Below are positions 34,375 through 49,480 of a DNA stretch of 64,000 nucleotides, piece by piece (position 1 is the first letter of the stretch; each line of letters begins with the position of its first letter). This DNA comes from Halochromatium salexigens (lineage in GTDB: Bacteria > Pseudomonadota > Gammaproteobacteria > Chromatiales > Chromatiaceae). The stretch covers positions 1 through 64,000 of the forward strand of contig NZ_NHSF01000069.1 of assembly GCF_016653295.1 (NCBI RefSeq). Direction: 5' to 3'. The translations under genes and the position numbers were made by a program. The notes under the pieces were generated by a model that had not been told where the DNA came from, searched no databases, and saw only the letters and a list, made by a program, of their open reading frames with translations.

Positions 34375-35481
34375 ATGTTCGGATTTGCTCGCAAACAATC
34401 TCCGTTGCTCGGCATCGATATCGGCTCGGCCGCCGTTAAGTTGCTCGAACTCGGACCGGCGGCTGGAAAGGGGCTGAAGCCGTTGCGTGTCGAGGCGCTA
34501 GCGCTCGAGCCCCTGCCGTCTGGCGCCGTTGTCGAGAAGAAAATCGCCGATGCGGCTAAGGTTGGCCAGGCCATTACCATAGCGCTGCGGCGTTCCAGGT
34601 CCAAGACCAAGCGCGCTGCGGTTGCGGTAGCCGGGTCTGCGGTCATGACGAAGGTCCTCTCACTCGGCGCTGATCTTTCCGATGCCGAGATGGAGGCTCA
34701 GATCCAGCTCGAATCGGATCAGTATGTCCCCTATCCCCTGGATGAGGTCAACCTCGACTTCGATGTGATCGGTCCCACGCAAGGCGCGGTCGGGATGGTG
34801 GACGTCCTGCTCGCCGCGTCGCGTCGCGAGAATATCGACGATCGGGTCGCGGCGCTCGAGCACGCTGGCCTGAGCGCCGTGATCGTCGACATCGAATCGA
34901 ATGCGGTCGAAACCGCCTTTAGTGCCTTGCGCGCGCCCTTGGTGCCGGGGCTGGGAACAGCGCCGGGGACAACCCGACTCACCGCGATTGCCGACATCGG
35001 CGCCACCACGACCACGCTCCATGTGCTGCGTGCCGGTCAGACGCTCTATACCCGTGAGCAGAGCTTTGGTGGGCAGCAGTTGATCGATGAGGTGCAGCGG
35101 TGCGAGGATCTGATGAGGGATCCTAAGAGTGACCAGGGGAGCGAACAGGCATTGGCGCGTCTAGCGGCAGCGCCGCCCACGCGCCAGGCCGAGGTGCTGG
35201 CACCGTTTCAAAACGCCTTGGCGCGGCAGTTGGGACGCGCGCTGCAATTCTTCTATTCGACCACCGCGTTCAACAGCGTCGATGAGGTGCTGCTCACTGG
35301 CGGCGTGACGCAGGTGCCAGCGCTCGAACGGCCCATTGCTGAAAGCCTGGCCCTGCCGGTGCGGATTGTCGACCCTTTGGCCGAGATGGCCTTGTCCGAC
35401 GATCTTGATCGTAATCTGGTCCAAAACAATCGTGGCGCGATGCTGATCGCGTTGGGGCTGGCGCTGCGACGGTTTCGCTGA
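34375..35481 (+). CDS. pilM: Type IV pilus assembly ATPase-like protein PilM
   Basis: The product is 368 aa from ATG 34375 (MFGFARKQSPLLGIDIGSAA); a longer frame begins at 34297. PilM is an actin-like (FtsA-fold) cytoplasmic protein. The phosphate-1 motif LLGIDIGSAAVKLLEL, LESDQYVPYPLDEVNLDFDV, the phosphate-2 region IADIGATTTTLHVL and the adenosine motif EVLLTGGVTQVPALE are visible. It binds the N-terminal tail of PilN and couples the inner-membrane PilNO complex to the cytoplasmic motor. It is the first gene of pilMNOPQ. Confidence 0.95.
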   Translation: MFGFARKQSPLLGIDIGSAAVKLLELGPAAGKGLKPLRVEALALEPLPSGAVVEKKIADAAKVGQAITIALRRSRSKTKRAAVAVAGSAVMTKVLSLGADLSDAEMEAQIQLESDQYVPYPLDEVNLDFDVIGPTQGAVGMVDVLLAASRRENIDDRVAALEHAGLSAVIVDIESNAVETAFSALRAPLVPGLGTAPGTTRLTAIADIGATTTTLHVLRAGQTLYTREQSFGGQQLIDEVQRCEDLMRDPKSDQGSEQALARLAAAPPTRQAEVLAPFQNALARQLGRALQFFYSTTAFNSVDEVLLTGGVTQVPALERPIAESLALPVRIVDPLAEMALSDDLDRNLVQNNRGAMLIALGLALRRFR

Positions 35482-35488
35482 TCCTCTC

Positions 35489-36079
35489 ATGGCCCATATC
35501 AATCTCCTGCCATGGCGTGAGGCAGCGCGCCGCCGACGCCAGCGTGATCTGGCGATCACAGCCGCGGCTGCGCTTGGCTTGGTCTTACTGATCGGTGTGC
35601 TGCTCAAGGTGCAGCTTGAGGCGGTGATCGATGCGCAGCAGGCGCGCAATGCCTTTCTGGAGGCACGGGTTGCGGTTCTCGATCGGCGTCTTCGCGAGAT
35701 CAACGCACTCGAGCAGAGGAAGGCCGATCTATTGGCGCGGATGGAGGTGATCCAACGCCTGCAGGCGAGCCGCCCGGAGATTGTGCATATGCTTGATCAA
35801 CTGGTAGATGCGGTGCCAGCCGGCGTCTTCCTGACCCAGCTCAAACAGGAGCAGGGGGAGGTGACCATCGAGGGGCGCGCGCAGTCCAATGCGCATGTCT
35901 CGCGCTTGATGCGCACGATTCAGGATTCGGAGTGGATCGGCAGTCCGAATCTGCTGCTGATCGAGAACAAAGATGAGACCGGCACCGGCTTCAGCCATTT
36001 TCGCCTAAGCTTCAACCAGCAGCGCCCGCCCTCCGATGCGAGCGAGGATACCGCAGTCGTTGCCGCCGAGAAAGGCTGA
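35489..36079 (+). CDS. pilN: Type IV pilus inner-membrane protein PilN
   Basis: The product is 196 aa. The N-terminus MAHINLLPWREAARRRRQRD holds the INLLPWR motif that docks on PilM. A transmembrane helix follows at about 22-42 (AITAAAALGLVLLIGVLLKV). The periplasmic part has a coiled coil (LDRRLREINALEQRKADLL) and a ferredoxin-like fold (GVFLTQLKQEQGEVTIEGRA). It pairs with PilO to form the alignment complex. It begins 7 bases after pilM and its stop overlaps the pilO start as TGATG. Confidence 0.95.
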   Translation: MAHINLLPWREAARRRRQRDLAITAAAALGLVLLIGVLLKVQLEAVIDAQQARNAFLEARVAVLDRRLREINALEQRKADLLARMEVIQRLQASRPEIVHMLDQLVDAVPAGVFLTQLKQEQGEVTIEGRAQSNAHVSRLMRTIQDSEWIGSPNLLLIENKDETGTGFSHFRLSFNQQRPPSDASEDTAVVAAEKG

Positions 36080-36672
36080 TGGATCTCAACGCACTCGATG
36101 TCAACACGATCGGTGACTGGCCCATGGCTGCCAAGGCCGTGCTCATCGCCATGGGTTGCGGATTGGTCGGTGTTGGGTGGTATCAGTTCGTGACGAGTGA
36201 TCAGCTCGAACGCTTGAGCGGCGCGCGGCAGCAGGAGCTGGAACTGAAGCAGCGCCTCGAGCGGAAACAGCCCAAGGCGGCTAACCTGGAGGCGTATCGG
36301 CAGCAGCTGGCCGAGATGGAGGTATCGTTCGGCAACCTGCTACGCCAGCTCCCCGATGAGACCGAGGTCGCGTCGTTGCTGGTGGATGTGTCGCGGACCG
36401 GGCGAGCGGCCGGGCTCGAATTCGAGCTGTTCCAGCCGTCGGCGGAGGCCACCCAGGATTTTTACGCGGAACGGCCGATTCGCGTCCGTGTGAGCGGCCG
36501 TTATCATGAGTTTGCTACGTTCATCAGTGGCCTGGCCTCGCTGCCGCGGATCGTCACGGTGCACAATATCCAGATCGAGCACACCAAGAGGCCGGGCGGA
36601 GCCATGGGAGTGATGAGCCTGAGCGCGACCGTGCAGACCTATCGTTACCTTGGTGGGCCCGGGGCAGGATGA
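36079..36672 (+). CDS. pilO: Type IV pilus inner-membrane protein PilO
   Basis: The product is 197 aa. It begins MDLNALDVNTIGDWPMAAKA, with the helix VLIAMGCGLVGVGWYQFV at about 20-37. A coiled coil follows (LSGARQQELELKQRLERKQP, then the A-N-L-E-A-Y-R-Q-Q-L-x-E-M segment), then the periplasmic domain with LLRQLPDETEVASLLVDVSRTG and VRVSGRYHEFATFISGLASL. It heterodimerises with PilN and binds PilP. Its stop overlaps the pilP ATG (ATGA). Confidence 0.95.
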   Translation: MDLNALDVNTIGDWPMAAKAVLIAMGCGLVGVGWYQFVTSDQLERLSGARQQELELKQRLERKQPKAANLEAYRQQLAEMEVSFGNLLRQLPDETEVASLLVDVSRTGRAAGLEFELFQPSAEATQDFYAERPIRVRVSGRYHEFATFISGLASLPRIVTVHNIQIEHTKRPGGAMGVMSLSATVQTYRYLGGPGAG

Positions 36673-37229
36673 GCAGTCGAGTGCCGAATATCGAGCGGCC
36701 CGTGCTGGGGGGCGTGGTAGCGATCCTGCTGACGGGCTGCGCTGATTCCGGGCTTTCGGAGCTTGCGTCCTATGCCGAACGGGTCATGGCGCGCTCCCCG
36801 AGATCGCTCGATCCGACCCCGGTGATCAGGCAGGTGGATCGCTTCGTCTATCGAGCAGGCGATCGACGCGATCCGTTCGTGATGGATGACCAAGCCGCTG
36901 AGCACGCGGCTGAACAGGCCGTTAAAGTGGCTCAGGAAAGTCGCCCCAGTGGCCTCTCACCGGACCCGCTGCGGCCCAAAGAACCGTTGGAGGACTATCC
37001 GCTCGCTGCGTTGCGCATGGTCGGTACCCTAGAGCAGTATGGGACGCGCTGGGCTCTGATCACCAGCCCTGAAGGGACGCTGCATCGCGTGCGCGAGGGG
37101 CAGCATCTTGGGCGCAACAACGGCCGGATCACCCGCATCGAGCCGACTGAGCTGATGCTGACGGAGGTGGTTGAAAAACAGCCCGGGCAATGGGCGCGGC
37201 GGCGGGCATCGTTGGCACTCAACCAATAG
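36669..37229 (+). CDS. pilP: Type IV pilus lipoprotein PilP
   Basis: The product is 186 aa. A lipobox (AILLTGC) with lipid-modified Cys at about residue 24 follows a short signal sequence. A flexible segment (FVYRAGDRRDPFVMD) and the C-terminal beta-domain follow (LAALRMVGTLEQYGTRWALI, then HRVREGQHLGRNNGRITRI). PilP links the PilNO complex to the secretin PilQ. It begins inside the pilO stop and ends 12 bases before pilQ. Confidence 0.93.
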   Translation: MSSRVPNIERPVLGGVVAILLTGCADSGLSELASYAERVMARSPRSLDPTPVIRQVDRFVYRAGDRRDPFVMDDQAAEHAAEQAVKVAQESRPSGLSPDPLRPKEPLEDYPLAALRMVGTLEQYGTRWALITSPEGTLHRVREGQHLGRNNGRITRIEPTELMLTEVVEKQPGQWARRRASLALNQ

Positions 37230-37241
37230 GCGGCAGCGATC

Positions 37242-39140
37242 ATGACACGCTTGAGAGTCTGGATCAGGAGATTGCTCGCATGCGGTGAGGCGCGGCGATT
37301 GCCGCGACTGATCTCGATCCTGGCGTGTCTGGGGGCGGCCCTGGGGTCGGCCTCGGCTTCGGGTGCGAGCCTCGAGACGGCTGAATTCGCGGCGTTGCCC
37401 GGCGATCGCATCGAGATCGATCTGGTGTTCTCCGAGGCGCCACCCGCGCCGCGCGATTTCGCGACCGAGAACCCGGCGCGGATCGCGATCGATTTCCCCG
37501 ATGTCTCGAGCCAGCTCGGCCGTAAGCCGCTTCCGATCGGGCTCGGCGCCGCACAGAGTCTGCTGGCGATCGAGGCTGGTGACCGCACGCGGGTCGTGAT
37601 CAACCTGGATGCGAGCGTACCTTACCGGATCGATCGCCAGGGCAAGCGGGTGCGTGTGGCATTGAACCCGGAGCGAGCCGCGCCAAGGGCTCGGGTCGGC
37701 GACGCGCCCGAGCCGCCAAGCCGGAGCCCGGCGGCTTCTGGTGCCGGTGATCGCCTGTCGCTCAATTTTCAAGACATCGAGGTGCGAGCGGTACTCCAGC
37801 TGCTCGCCGACTTCACTGGCTTGAATCTCGTGGCGAGTGATAGCGTGAGCGGCAGTATCACGCTGCGCCTGCGTGATGTGCCTTGGGACCAGGCCCTGGA
37901 GATCATCTTGAAGACCAAGGGGCTGTCGATGCGACAGACAGGGAATGTCATCATGGTGGCGCCCTCCGAGGAGCTGGCGGCGCGTGAACTGTTGGCGCTC
38001 GAGACGCGCCAGCAGCTCCAGGCATTGACGCCGATGCGAACGGAGCTCATCCAGATCCATTATGCAAAAGCCGAGGAGATCGTCGAGTTATTGCAGGGGC
38101 ATCGCGAGGCGGTGGCCGAGATCTCCGCAGCCGGCACGCACGACAGCGACCCGTTGCTGTCCGCAGACGCCCAGGCCCCGGTCTTGTCGCGGCGCGGCAC
38201 GGTGAGCTTCGATCAGCGCACCAACGCCCTGATCATTCAGGATACCGCCGAGCGCATCCGCGCGATTCGCGCCCTGATCGCCAGGCTCGATGTCCCGGTG
38301 CGGCAGGTGCTGATCGAGTCGCGCGTGGTGATCGCCAACGACAACTTTGCCCGCGATCTCGGTGTGCGCTTCGGCGCGAGTGGCTCGACCGGCGCCCTGG
38401 GTCGCAATGAGCTGCTGGTGGGCGGCGCTCAGGCCAACGATGGGGTTGGAATGGGGCCCTACGGTTTTTTTGATACGGGCCCATTTGGACGAGATGGCCA
38501 AGGCGAGCGCTTCAATTCGACCTTGACCGGAGGCGCGGGCGCCCCGAATCTGTGGGTCAACCTGCCAGTCCAGAACCCTGCCGGCGCGATCGATTTCCTG
38601 CTCGGCAAGGTCGGCTCGCACCTGATCACGCTCGAGCTTTCGGCCATGCAGCGCGAAGGGCGCGGCGAGATCATTTCGAGTCCCAGGGTGGTCACCGCCG
38701 ATCAAACGCCGGCGATCATCGAGGTCGGGCAGGATATCCCGGTGGTGACGCCGGCGACGGATGAGTCGCCAGCCACGGTGCGCTATGAGCCGGCAACACT
38801 CAAGCTCAATGTCACGCCGCATATCACGCCCGATGATCGCGTGATCATGGCCTTGGAGGTCAACAAGGACGAGGCCGATTTCACTTTCACGGTCAATGGC
38901 AATCCGTTGCGCAACAGGCGCGCCGTGAGCACCTCGGTGCTGGTCGATAACGGCGAGACCATCGTGCTCGGTGGGGTCTTCGAGGGGCAGAAGAGCTTCA
39001 ATGTCGACAAAGTGCCCTGGCTGGGGGATCTGCCCGTGCTCGGGCGCCTCTTCAAGACGACCTCGCGGCAGAACTCGAACCAGGAGCTGCTGATCTTCGT
39101 GACGCCGAAGATCCTCGACGCCGACCTTGAGATCCGCTGA
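37242..39140 (+). CDS. pilQ: Type IV pilus secretin PilQ
   Basis: The product is 632 aa. After a signal peptide ([16 protein letters not shown]) one AMIN domain is seen at about 45-145 (GDRIEIDLVFSEAPPAPRDF). An STN-like N0 domain follows (LSLNFQDIEVRAVLQLLADF), then N1, and the secretin core. The core shows VPVRQVLIESRVVIANDNFARDLG, SPRVVTADQTPAIIEVGQDI and the closing VPWLGDLPVLGRLFKTTSRQ signature. Pseudomonas PilQ has two AMIN domains; this shorter protein appears to have one. It forms the outer-membrane pore through which the pilus emerges. Confidence 0.95.
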   Translation: MTRLRVWIRRLLACGEARRLPRLISILACLGAALGSASASGASLETAEFAALPGDRIEIDLVFSEAPPAPRDFATENPARIAIDFPDVSSQLGRKPLPIGLGAAQSLLAIEAGDRTRVVINLDASVPYRIDRQGKRVRVALNPERAAPRARVGDAPEPPSRSPAASGAGDRLSLNFQDIEVRAVLQLLADFTGLNLVASDSVSGSITLRLRDVPWDQALEIILKTKGLSMRQTGNVIMVAPSEELAARELLALETRQQLQALTPMRTELIQIHYAKAEEIVELLQGHREAVAEISAAGTHDSDPLLSADAQAPVLSRRGTVSFDQRTNALIIQDTAERIRAIRALIARLDVPVRQVLIESRVVIANDNFARDLGVRFGASGSTGALGRNELLVGGAQANDGVGMGPYGFFDTGPFGRDGQGERFNSTLTGGAGAPNLWVNLPVQNPAGAIDFLLGKVGSHLITLELSAMQREGRGEIISSPRVVTADQTPAIIEVGQDIPVVTPATDESPATVRYEPATLKLNVTPHITPDDRVIMALEVNKDEADFTFTVNGNPLRNRRAVSTSVLVDNGETIVLGGVFEGQKSFNVDKVPWLGDLPVLGRLFKTTSRQNSNQELLIFVTPKILDADLEIR

Positions 39141-39228
39141 TCCGCCCGGCGCCGTTTGCCCCCTGCGAGAGGACCCGTTGCGGTCGGCGGCTTGCTAGCG
39201 CCCGGCAAATCTGGCATACCTAGTGACT

Positions 39229-39753
39229 ATGATCAGACCACCTAACATTTTTCTCGTCGGTCCCATGGGCGCCGGCAAGAGCACCGTCGGCCGGCAACTG
39301 GCCGAGGCGCTGGGTTACGAGTTCCGCGACAGCGATCAGGAGATCCAGCGCCGCACCGGCGTGGATATCCCGACCATCTTCGAGTTCGAGGGCGAGGAAG
39401 GCTTCCGCAAGCGCGAGCGGGGCGTCGTCGAGGAGCTGGCGCAGGAAGACGGCATCGTGCTCGCCACCGGCGGCGGCGTCGTGTTGACGCCCGAGAATCG
39501 CCAGCAGTTGGCGGCGCGCGGCTTCGTGATCTATCTGCACTGCAGCCCGGAGCAACAGTTCGCGCGCACCGCGCGCGATCGCGGCCGCCCGCTCATCGAC
39601 ACCGATGATCCGCAACAGCGGCTGCGCGACCTGATGGCCGAGCGCGAGCCGATCTATCGCCAGGTCGCCGATATGGTGGTCTCGACCGAGCGGCGCGGGA
39701 CCGTCTCGGTGGTCAAGGAGATCCGCCGCCGGCTCGAGAGCGAGGAACTCTGA
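39229..39753 (+). CDS. aroK: Shikimate kinase
   Basis: The product is 174 aa from ATG 39229; a GTG two codons upstream (39223) is an alternative start. It phosphorylates shikimate at the 3-hydroxyl. The Walker A motif is GPMGAGKST at 11-19. The shikimate-binding Asp lies in [15 protein letters not shown], followed by [11 protein letters not shown] and the GGGVV loop. The lid motif RDRGRPLID and the adenine motif [13 protein letters not shown] complete the fold. It is in the standard pilQ-aroK-aroB order and its stop overlaps aroB as TGATG. Confidence 0.95.
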   Translation: MIRPPNIFLVGPMGAGKSTVGRQLAEALGYEFRDSDQEIQRRTGVDIPTIFEFEGEEGFRKRERGVVEELAQEDGIVLATGGGVVLTPENRQQLAARGFVIYLHCSPEQQFARTARDRGRPLIDTDDPQQRLRDLMAEREPIYRQVADMVVSTERRGTVSVVKEIRRRLESEEL

Positions 39754-40880
39754 TGTCGGCGCTCGGACCGATCCCGGCGGCGGTGGCCGAGCGCCAGCGG
39801 CTCGACGTCGACCTGGGTGAGCGCGGCTATCCGATCGTCATCGGTCGTGGGCTGCTCTCCGATCCCGACTGCTATCGCCCGTTTGTCGTCGGCAAGCGGG
39901 TGATGATCGTCTCCAACGAGACGGTCGCGCCGCTCTATCTGGAGGCGCTGCGCGCGGGCTTGGCCGCGTTCGAGATCGAGCAGGTGATCCTGCCCGATGG
40001 TGAGTGCTACAAGGATCTGGCGACGCTCAACCGCATCTTTGACGCGCTGCTCGAGCGCCGCTGTGGCCGCGATACCACCTTGATCGCGCTCGGTGGTGGG
40101 GTGATCGGCGATATGGCGGGATTTGCCGCTGCCTGCTATCAGCGTGGCGTGCCGTTCATCCAGGTGCCGACGACCTTGCTGGCGCAGGTCGATTCATCGG
40201 TCGGCGGCAAGACCGGCGTCAATCATCCGGCCGGCAAGAACATGATCGGCGCCTTCCATCAGCCGCGCGCGGTGATCGCCGATACCGCCACACTCGCGAC
40301 CTTGCCCGCGCGCGAACTCTCGGCCGGTTTGGCCGAGGTGGTCAAGTACGGCCTGATCGCCGATCGGCCCTTTTTCGACTGGCTCGAGGACCGGGTGCCG
40401 GCCTTGCGGGCACTGGAGCCGGCGGCCTTGGCGACGGCGATCGCCCGTTCCTGCCAGAACAAGGCCCGCATCGTCGCTGCCGACGAGCGTGAAGCGGGCC
40501 AGCGCGCCCTGCTCAACCTCGGCCACAGCTTTGGCCATGCGATCGAGGCCGGGACCGGCTACGGTACCTGGCTGCACGGCGAGGCCGTTGGCACGGGGTT
40601 GGTGATGGCGGCGCAGCTCTCCGCGCGCCTGGGCTGGCTCGAGGCGACCGCCGTGGCGCGCATCCGGGCACTGGTCGCGTCTTGCGGTTTGCCGACCCAG
40701 CCGCCCACGAGCCTGAGCAGCGCGCGCTGGCTCGAGTTGATGGCCGTCGATAAGAAGGTGCAAGCAGGCCGTTTGCGTCTGGTCTTGCTGAAAGGGATCG
40801 GTGAGGCGGTCCTGACCGCCGACGTCGACCCCGCGTTGCTGCGCGCCAGCATCGCCTCGGCACAGGCCGGCACGGAATGA
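39753..40880 (+). CDS. aroB: 3-dehydroquinate synthase
   Basis: The product is 375 aa. It converts DAHP to 3-dehydroquinate in the shikimate pathway, using NAD and a divalent metal. Motifs include [40 protein letters not shown], the [19 protein letters not shown] substrate loop, and the metal-ligand histidines in [19 protein letters not shown] and WLHGEAV. The length is slightly over the usual because of the N-terminal [20 protein letters not shown]. It ends the pil-aro run; gltB follows after 181 bases. Confidence 0.96.
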   Translation: MSALGPIPAAVAERQRLDVDLGERGYPIVIGRGLLSDPDCYRPFVVGKRVMIVSNETVAPLYLEALRAGLAAFEIEQVILPDGECYKDLATLNRIFDALLERRCGRDTTLIALGGGVIGDMAGFAAACYQRGVPFIQVPTTLLAQVDSSVGGKTGVNHPAGKNMIGAFHQPRAVIADTATLATLPARELSAGLAEVVKYGLIADRPFFDWLEDRVPALRALEPAALATAIARSCQNKARIVAADEREAGQRALLNLGHSFGHAIEAGTGYGTWLHGEAVGTGLVMAAQLSARLGWLEATAVARIRALVASCGLPTQPPTSLSSARWLELMAVDKKVQAGRLRLVLLKGIGEAVLTADVDPALLRASIASAQAGTE

Positions 40881-40934
40881 GAGGCGTCCCCCGCTTTCTG
40901 CAATCGCATGGCATAGCGGCTGCAACCACAGTAT

Positions 40935-40966
40935 GATTCGCGGTTCGCTATTCGTAGCGCCGAATC
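40935..40966 (+). promoter_or_regulatory. Two-part hairpin in the aroB-gltB intergenic region
   Basis: GATTCG at 40935-40940 pairs with CGAATC at 40961-40966, and inside it CGCTA pairs with TAGCG around a TTCG tetraloop. There is no following T run. It could be a weak attenuator or mRNA-stabilising element upstream of gltB. Function is a guess. Confidence 0.3.
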
Positions 40967-41061
40967 ACCATCTAATCCAAACCGGAACTTCCCCGACGGT
41001 AAAAGGCACTGAGGGGACGTCATTTTCGACCGCTATGTACCCGGTTTAGGGAGGTCCGCTG

Positions 41062-45721
<4,660 letters not shown>

Positions 45722-45729
<8 letters not shown>

Positions 45730-47188
45730 GCCAACCGGATTCATGGAGTATGAGCGCGCCGAGCTGGCCTATCAGCCGGCTTCGGATCGCGTCGTCCATT
45801 ACAACGAGTTCGTGCAGCCGATGAGCGATGCCGAGATCGGTATTCAGGGCGCGCGCTGCATGGACTGTGGCATCCCCTATTGTCATCAGGGCTGTCCGGT
45901 CAACAACATCATTCCGGATTGGAATGACTTGGTCTATCAACAGGACTGGGAGTCAGCGATCGAGGTCTTGCACTCGACCAATAATTTTCCCGAGTTCACT
46001 GGGCGCATCTGCCCGGCCCCCTGCGAGACGAGCTGCACGCTCAACATCGATGATCAGCCGGTCGCGATCAAGGCGATCGAACGCGCCATCGCTGACAAGG
46101 CTTGGGAGCAGGGCTGGGTCAAGCCGCAGGTGCCGACCCATCGCACCGGCATGCGCGTTGCCGTGGTCGGCTCGGGTCCAGCGGGCCTAGCCTGTGCGCA
46201 GCAGCTCGCGCGTGCCGGTCACACGGTCTCGCTGTACGAGAAGGAAGACCGCATCGGCGGTCTGCTGCGCTACGGCATCCCGGACTTCAAGATGGCCAAG
46301 ACCATGATTGATCGGCGCATGAGCCAGATGCGCGCCGAGGGTGTCGAGTTCCACACCCATTGTCACATCGGCGTCGATCTGCCGGTCGCGACCTTGATGG
46401 ATGATTATGATGCCGTGGTACTGACCGGTGGCTCGGAGAAACCGCGCGACCTTGATGTGCCCGGGCGCAGCTATAACGGTATCCATTTCGCGATGGACTT
46501 CCTGCGCGCCAATTCCAAGCGCGTGCAAGGTGTCTATGTGCCAGACGAGGATTTTATCAGCGCGCATGACAAGCATGTAGTCGTCATCGGTGGTGGTGAT
46601 ACCGGTTCCGACTGCATTGGCACCTCGAACCGCCATGGTGCGAAGAAGATCACGCAAATCGAGCTTCTCGACAAACCGCCAGAAAAGGAGGACAAAGGCC
46701 TAACCTGGCCCGATTGGCCGCATAAACTGCGCACCTCGACCTCGCAGGAGGAAGGCTGCGAGCGCCTTTGGAATGTGCTGACCAAATCGTTTGATGCTGA
46801 TGCCGAAGGCAATGTGACGACCCTGAATTATGTGCTGGTGCGTTGGGACAAGGATGAGAACGGCCGCTGGCGGATGTCCGAGGTCGAGGGTTCGGAGGAT
46901 CGAATCAAGGCCGATCTGGTACTGTTGGCGATGGGCTTCGTCCATCCGGTCCACGAGGGCATGCTGGAGGAACTGCGGGAAGCCAAGGGGCTGGAACTCG
47001 ATGCTCGCGGTAATGTCAAGGGCTCGACCGAGGGCGCCAAGGCCTACTTTACTAACGTCGACGGCGTCTTTACCGCAGGTGACATGCGCCGCGGCCAATC
47101 GCTGGTGGTCTGGGCGATTCGCGAGGGGCGCCAATGCGCGCGCGCGGTCGATGAGTGGCTGATGGGGCGCTCGGACCTGCCACGCTAG
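45722..47188 (+). CDS. gltD: Glutamate synthase (NADPH) small subunit
   Basis: The product is 488 aa from ATG 45722, inside the last codons of gltB. It oxidises NADPH and passes electrons through Fe-S clusters to GltB. The N-terminal cysteine-rich part reads [20 protein letters not shown] and [12 protein letters not shown]. The FAD fold [20 protein letters not shown] and the NADPH fold [19 protein letters not shown] follow. The closing [20 protein letters not shown] motif is typical. The start and overlap indicate translational coupling with gltB. Confidence 0.97.
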
Positions 47189-47201
47189 ACCAGGAGCACT
47201 G

Positions 47202-47744
47202 ATGCAGGATTTCCACGGAACCACCATTCTCTCCGTGCGTCGCGGGCGCAACGTCGTCATCGGCGGCGACGGTCAGGTCTCGCTCGGCGATACCGTCGTC
47301 AAGGGCAATGCGCGCAAGGTGCGACGGCTCTACAAGGAGCGGGTGCTCGCCGGTTTCGCCGGCGCCACCGCCGATGCCTTCACCCTGTTCGAGCGCTTCG
47401 AGGCCAAGCTCGAGAAACATCAGGGCCATCTGACCCGCTCGGCGGTGGAACTGGCCAAGGACTGGCGCACCGATCGCATGTTGCGCCGGCTCGAGGCGAT
47501 GCTCTGCGTGGCCGATCAGGAGGCCTCGTTGATCATCTCCGGCAACGGCGATGTGCTCGAACCCGAGCACGACCTGATGGCGATTGGCTCCGGGGGCTCG
47601 TTCGCCGCATCGGCGGCCCGCGCGCTGCTGGAGAATACCGATCTCGGTGCGCGTGAGATCGTCGAGCGCGCGCTCGGCATCGCCGCCGATATCTGCATTT
47701 ACACCAATCGCAACCTCGTCATCGAGGAGCTTGCGGAGGACTGA
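47202..47744 (+). CDS. hslV: ATP-dependent protease peptidase subunit HslV
   Basis: The product is 180 aa. It is the proteolytic subunit of HslVU. The mature enzyme should begin at Thr7 ([20 protein letters not shown]) after removal of MQDFHG. Conserved stretches are [20 protein letters not shown] and [16 protein letters not shown]. The fold is like a proteasome beta subunit. AGGAG lies 8 bases before the start, and the stop overlaps the hslU start as TGATG. Confidence 0.97.
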   Translation: MQDFHGTTILSVRRGRNVVIGGDGQVSLGDTVVKGNARKVRRLYKERVLAGFAGATADAFTLFERFEAKLEKHQGHLTRSAVELAKDWRTDRMLRRLEAMLCVADQEASLIISGNGDVLEPEHDLMAIGSGGSFAASAARALLENTDLGAREIVERALGIAADICIYTNRNLVIEELAED

Positions 47745-49081
47745 TGTCCGATACCACCACCCCGAGACAGATCGTTGCCGAGCTGGACAAGCATATCGTT
47801 GGCCAGCACGAGGCCAAGCGCGCGGTGGCGATCGCGCTGCGCAACCGCTGGCGTCGCGCCCAGATTCCGGAGCCGATGCGCTCGGAGATCACGCCGAAGA
47901 ACATCCTGATGATCGGGCCGACTGGTGTCGGTAAGACCGAGATCGCGCGCCGGCTGGCGCGTCTGGCGCATGCCCCCTTCCTCAAGGTCGAGGCGACCAA
48001 GTTCACCGAGGTCGGCTACGTCGGCCGCGATGTCGAATCGATCATCCGCGATCTGGCCGACATCGCCATCAAGATGGAGCGCGAGCAGCAGATGCTGCAG
48101 AACCGTGGTCGGGCCGAGAGCGCGACCGAAGAACGCATCCTCGACGCACTGCTGCCGCCCCCGTCCGATTTCGATGAGGACAGCCGTGGCCACGGCGCCA
48201 CCTCCGGGACCCGCGAGAAGTTTCGCCACAAGCTGCGCGCCGGCGAACTCGATGAGCGCGAGATCGAGATCGAGGTCAGCATGGCGCAGATGGGCGTCGA
48301 GATCATGGCGCCGCCGGGCATGGAGGAGATGACCAATCAGTTGCAGGGGCTGTTCAAGAACCTCGGCTCGAATCGCTCCAAACGGCGCAAACTGCGGATC
48401 AGCGAGGCGCGCAAGATCCTGCTCGACGAGGAGGCCGCCAAGCTCGTCAATGAGGAGGAGATGAAGCTCGCGGCGATGACCAACGTCGAGCAGAACGGCA
48501 TCGTCTTCCTCGACGAGATCGACAAGGTGACGCGCCGCGCCGAGCAGAGTGGTGGTGCCGATGTCTCGCGCGAGGGCGTGCAACGCGATCTGTTGCCGTT
48601 GGTCGAGGGCAGCAGCGTCTCGACCAAGCACGGCATGGTCAAGACCGACCACATCCTGTTCATCGCCTCCGGCGCCTTTCATCTGGCCAAGCCTTCGGAC
48701 CTGGTGCCGGAGCTACAAGGCCGACTGCCGATCCGGGTCGAATTGCAGGCGCTGACCTCGGATGACTTCATTCGTATCCTGACCGAGCCCGATGAGTCGC
48801 TCACCGATCAGTATTCAGCCCTGCTCGCCACCGAAGGCGTGACCATCGAGTTCCGGGAGGATGGTATCCGTCGGATCGCCGAGATCGCCTATCAGGTCAA
48901 TGAACGCACCGAGAACATCGGCGCTCGCCGTTTGCACACGGTGATGGAACGGTTGCTCGAGGATGTGTCGTTCAACGCTACCGAAATGGACCGCGTGACC
49001 GTCACCATCGACGCCAACTATGTCGACAAGAGCCTCGGCGAACTGGCCGCAGACGAGGATCTGTCGCAGTACATCCTCTAA
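47744..49081 (+). CDS. hslU: ATP-dependent protease ATPase subunit HslU
   Basis: The product is 445 aa. The AAA+ Walker A motif is [17 protein letters not shown], the pore-loop-like [16 protein letters not shown] follows, and Walker B reads [11 protein letters not shown]. The intermediate domain (I domain) lies between them with [11 protein letters not shown]. The C-terminus ends DEDLSQYIL, matching the C-terminal tail that inserts into HslV. It unfolds substrates for HslV in the cytoplasm and is probably heat-shock controlled, though no sigma-32 site was identified. Confidence 0.97.
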   Translation: MSDTTTPRQIVAELDKHIVGQHEAKRAVAIALRNRWRRAQIPEPMRSEITPKNILMIGPTGVGKTEIARRLARLAHAPFLKVEATKFTEVGYVGRDVESIIRDLADIAIKMEREQQMLQNRGRAESATEERILDALLPPPSDFDEDSRGHGATSGTREKFRHKLRAGELDEREIEIEVSMAQMGVEIMAPPGMEEMTNQLQGLFKNLGSNRSKRRKLRISEARKILLDEEAAKLVNEEEMKLAAMTNVEQNGIVFLDEIDKVTRRAEQSGGADVSREGVQRDLLPLVEGSSVSTKHGMVKTDHILFIASGAFHLAKPSDLVPELQGRLPIRVELQALTSDDFIRILTEPDESLTDQYSALLATEGVTIEFREDGIRRIAEIAYQVNERTENIGARRLHTVMERLLEDVSFNATEMDRVTVTIDANYVDKSLGELAADEDLSQYIL

Positions 49082-49100
49082 GTCACAGTCAGGAGTCCTC

Positions 49101-49469
49101 ATGCCAACCCCCACCGAATTCAATCTACATCGCAGCTCGCGCGTCCTGGAGATCAGCTTCGACGATGGTAAGCACTTCACCATGCCGGTGGAGTTCCTGC
49201 GCGTCTATTCGCCCTCGGCCGAGGTGCAAGGGCACGGGCCGGGGCAGCGGGTGCTGCAGATTGGCAAAGAAGAAGTGAATATCGACCGGATCGAGCCGGT
49301 CGGCAACTATGCCGTTTGTCTCTTCTTCGATGATGAGCACAACACCGGCATCTACTCTTGGGAATACCTCTATAAGCTCGGCGAGAACCAGGAGGAACTC
49401 TGGAAGACCTATCTCGAGGAACTGGAGAAGGCCGGCCACGGCCAGAAGCGCCATGTCCGGCCCTCATGA
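49101..49469 (+). CDS. DUF971 (gamma-butyrobetaine hydroxylase-like N-terminal domain) protein
   Basis: The product is 122 aa from ATG 49101, with AGGAG 7 bases upstream. The sequence FNLHRSSRVLEISFDDGKHF, then LRVYSPSAEVQGHGPGQRVL and IYSWEYLYKLGENQEELW, is the DUF971 pattern. The domain also forms the N-terminus of gamma-butyrobetaine hydroxylase, but standalone bacterial forms lack the catalytic domain. The typical location next to hslVU in Gammaproteobacteria is kept. Function is not known with certainty; a link to Fe-S cluster or chaperone work has been suggested for relatives. Confidence 0.9.
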   Translation: MPTPTEFNLHRSSRVLEISFDDGKHFTMPVEFLRVYSPSAEVQGHGPGQRVLQIGKEEVNIDRIEPVGNYAVCLFFDDEHNTGIYSWEYLYKLGENQEELWKTYLEELEKAGHGQKRHVRPS

Positions 49470-49480
49470 GTGCGACGCGA

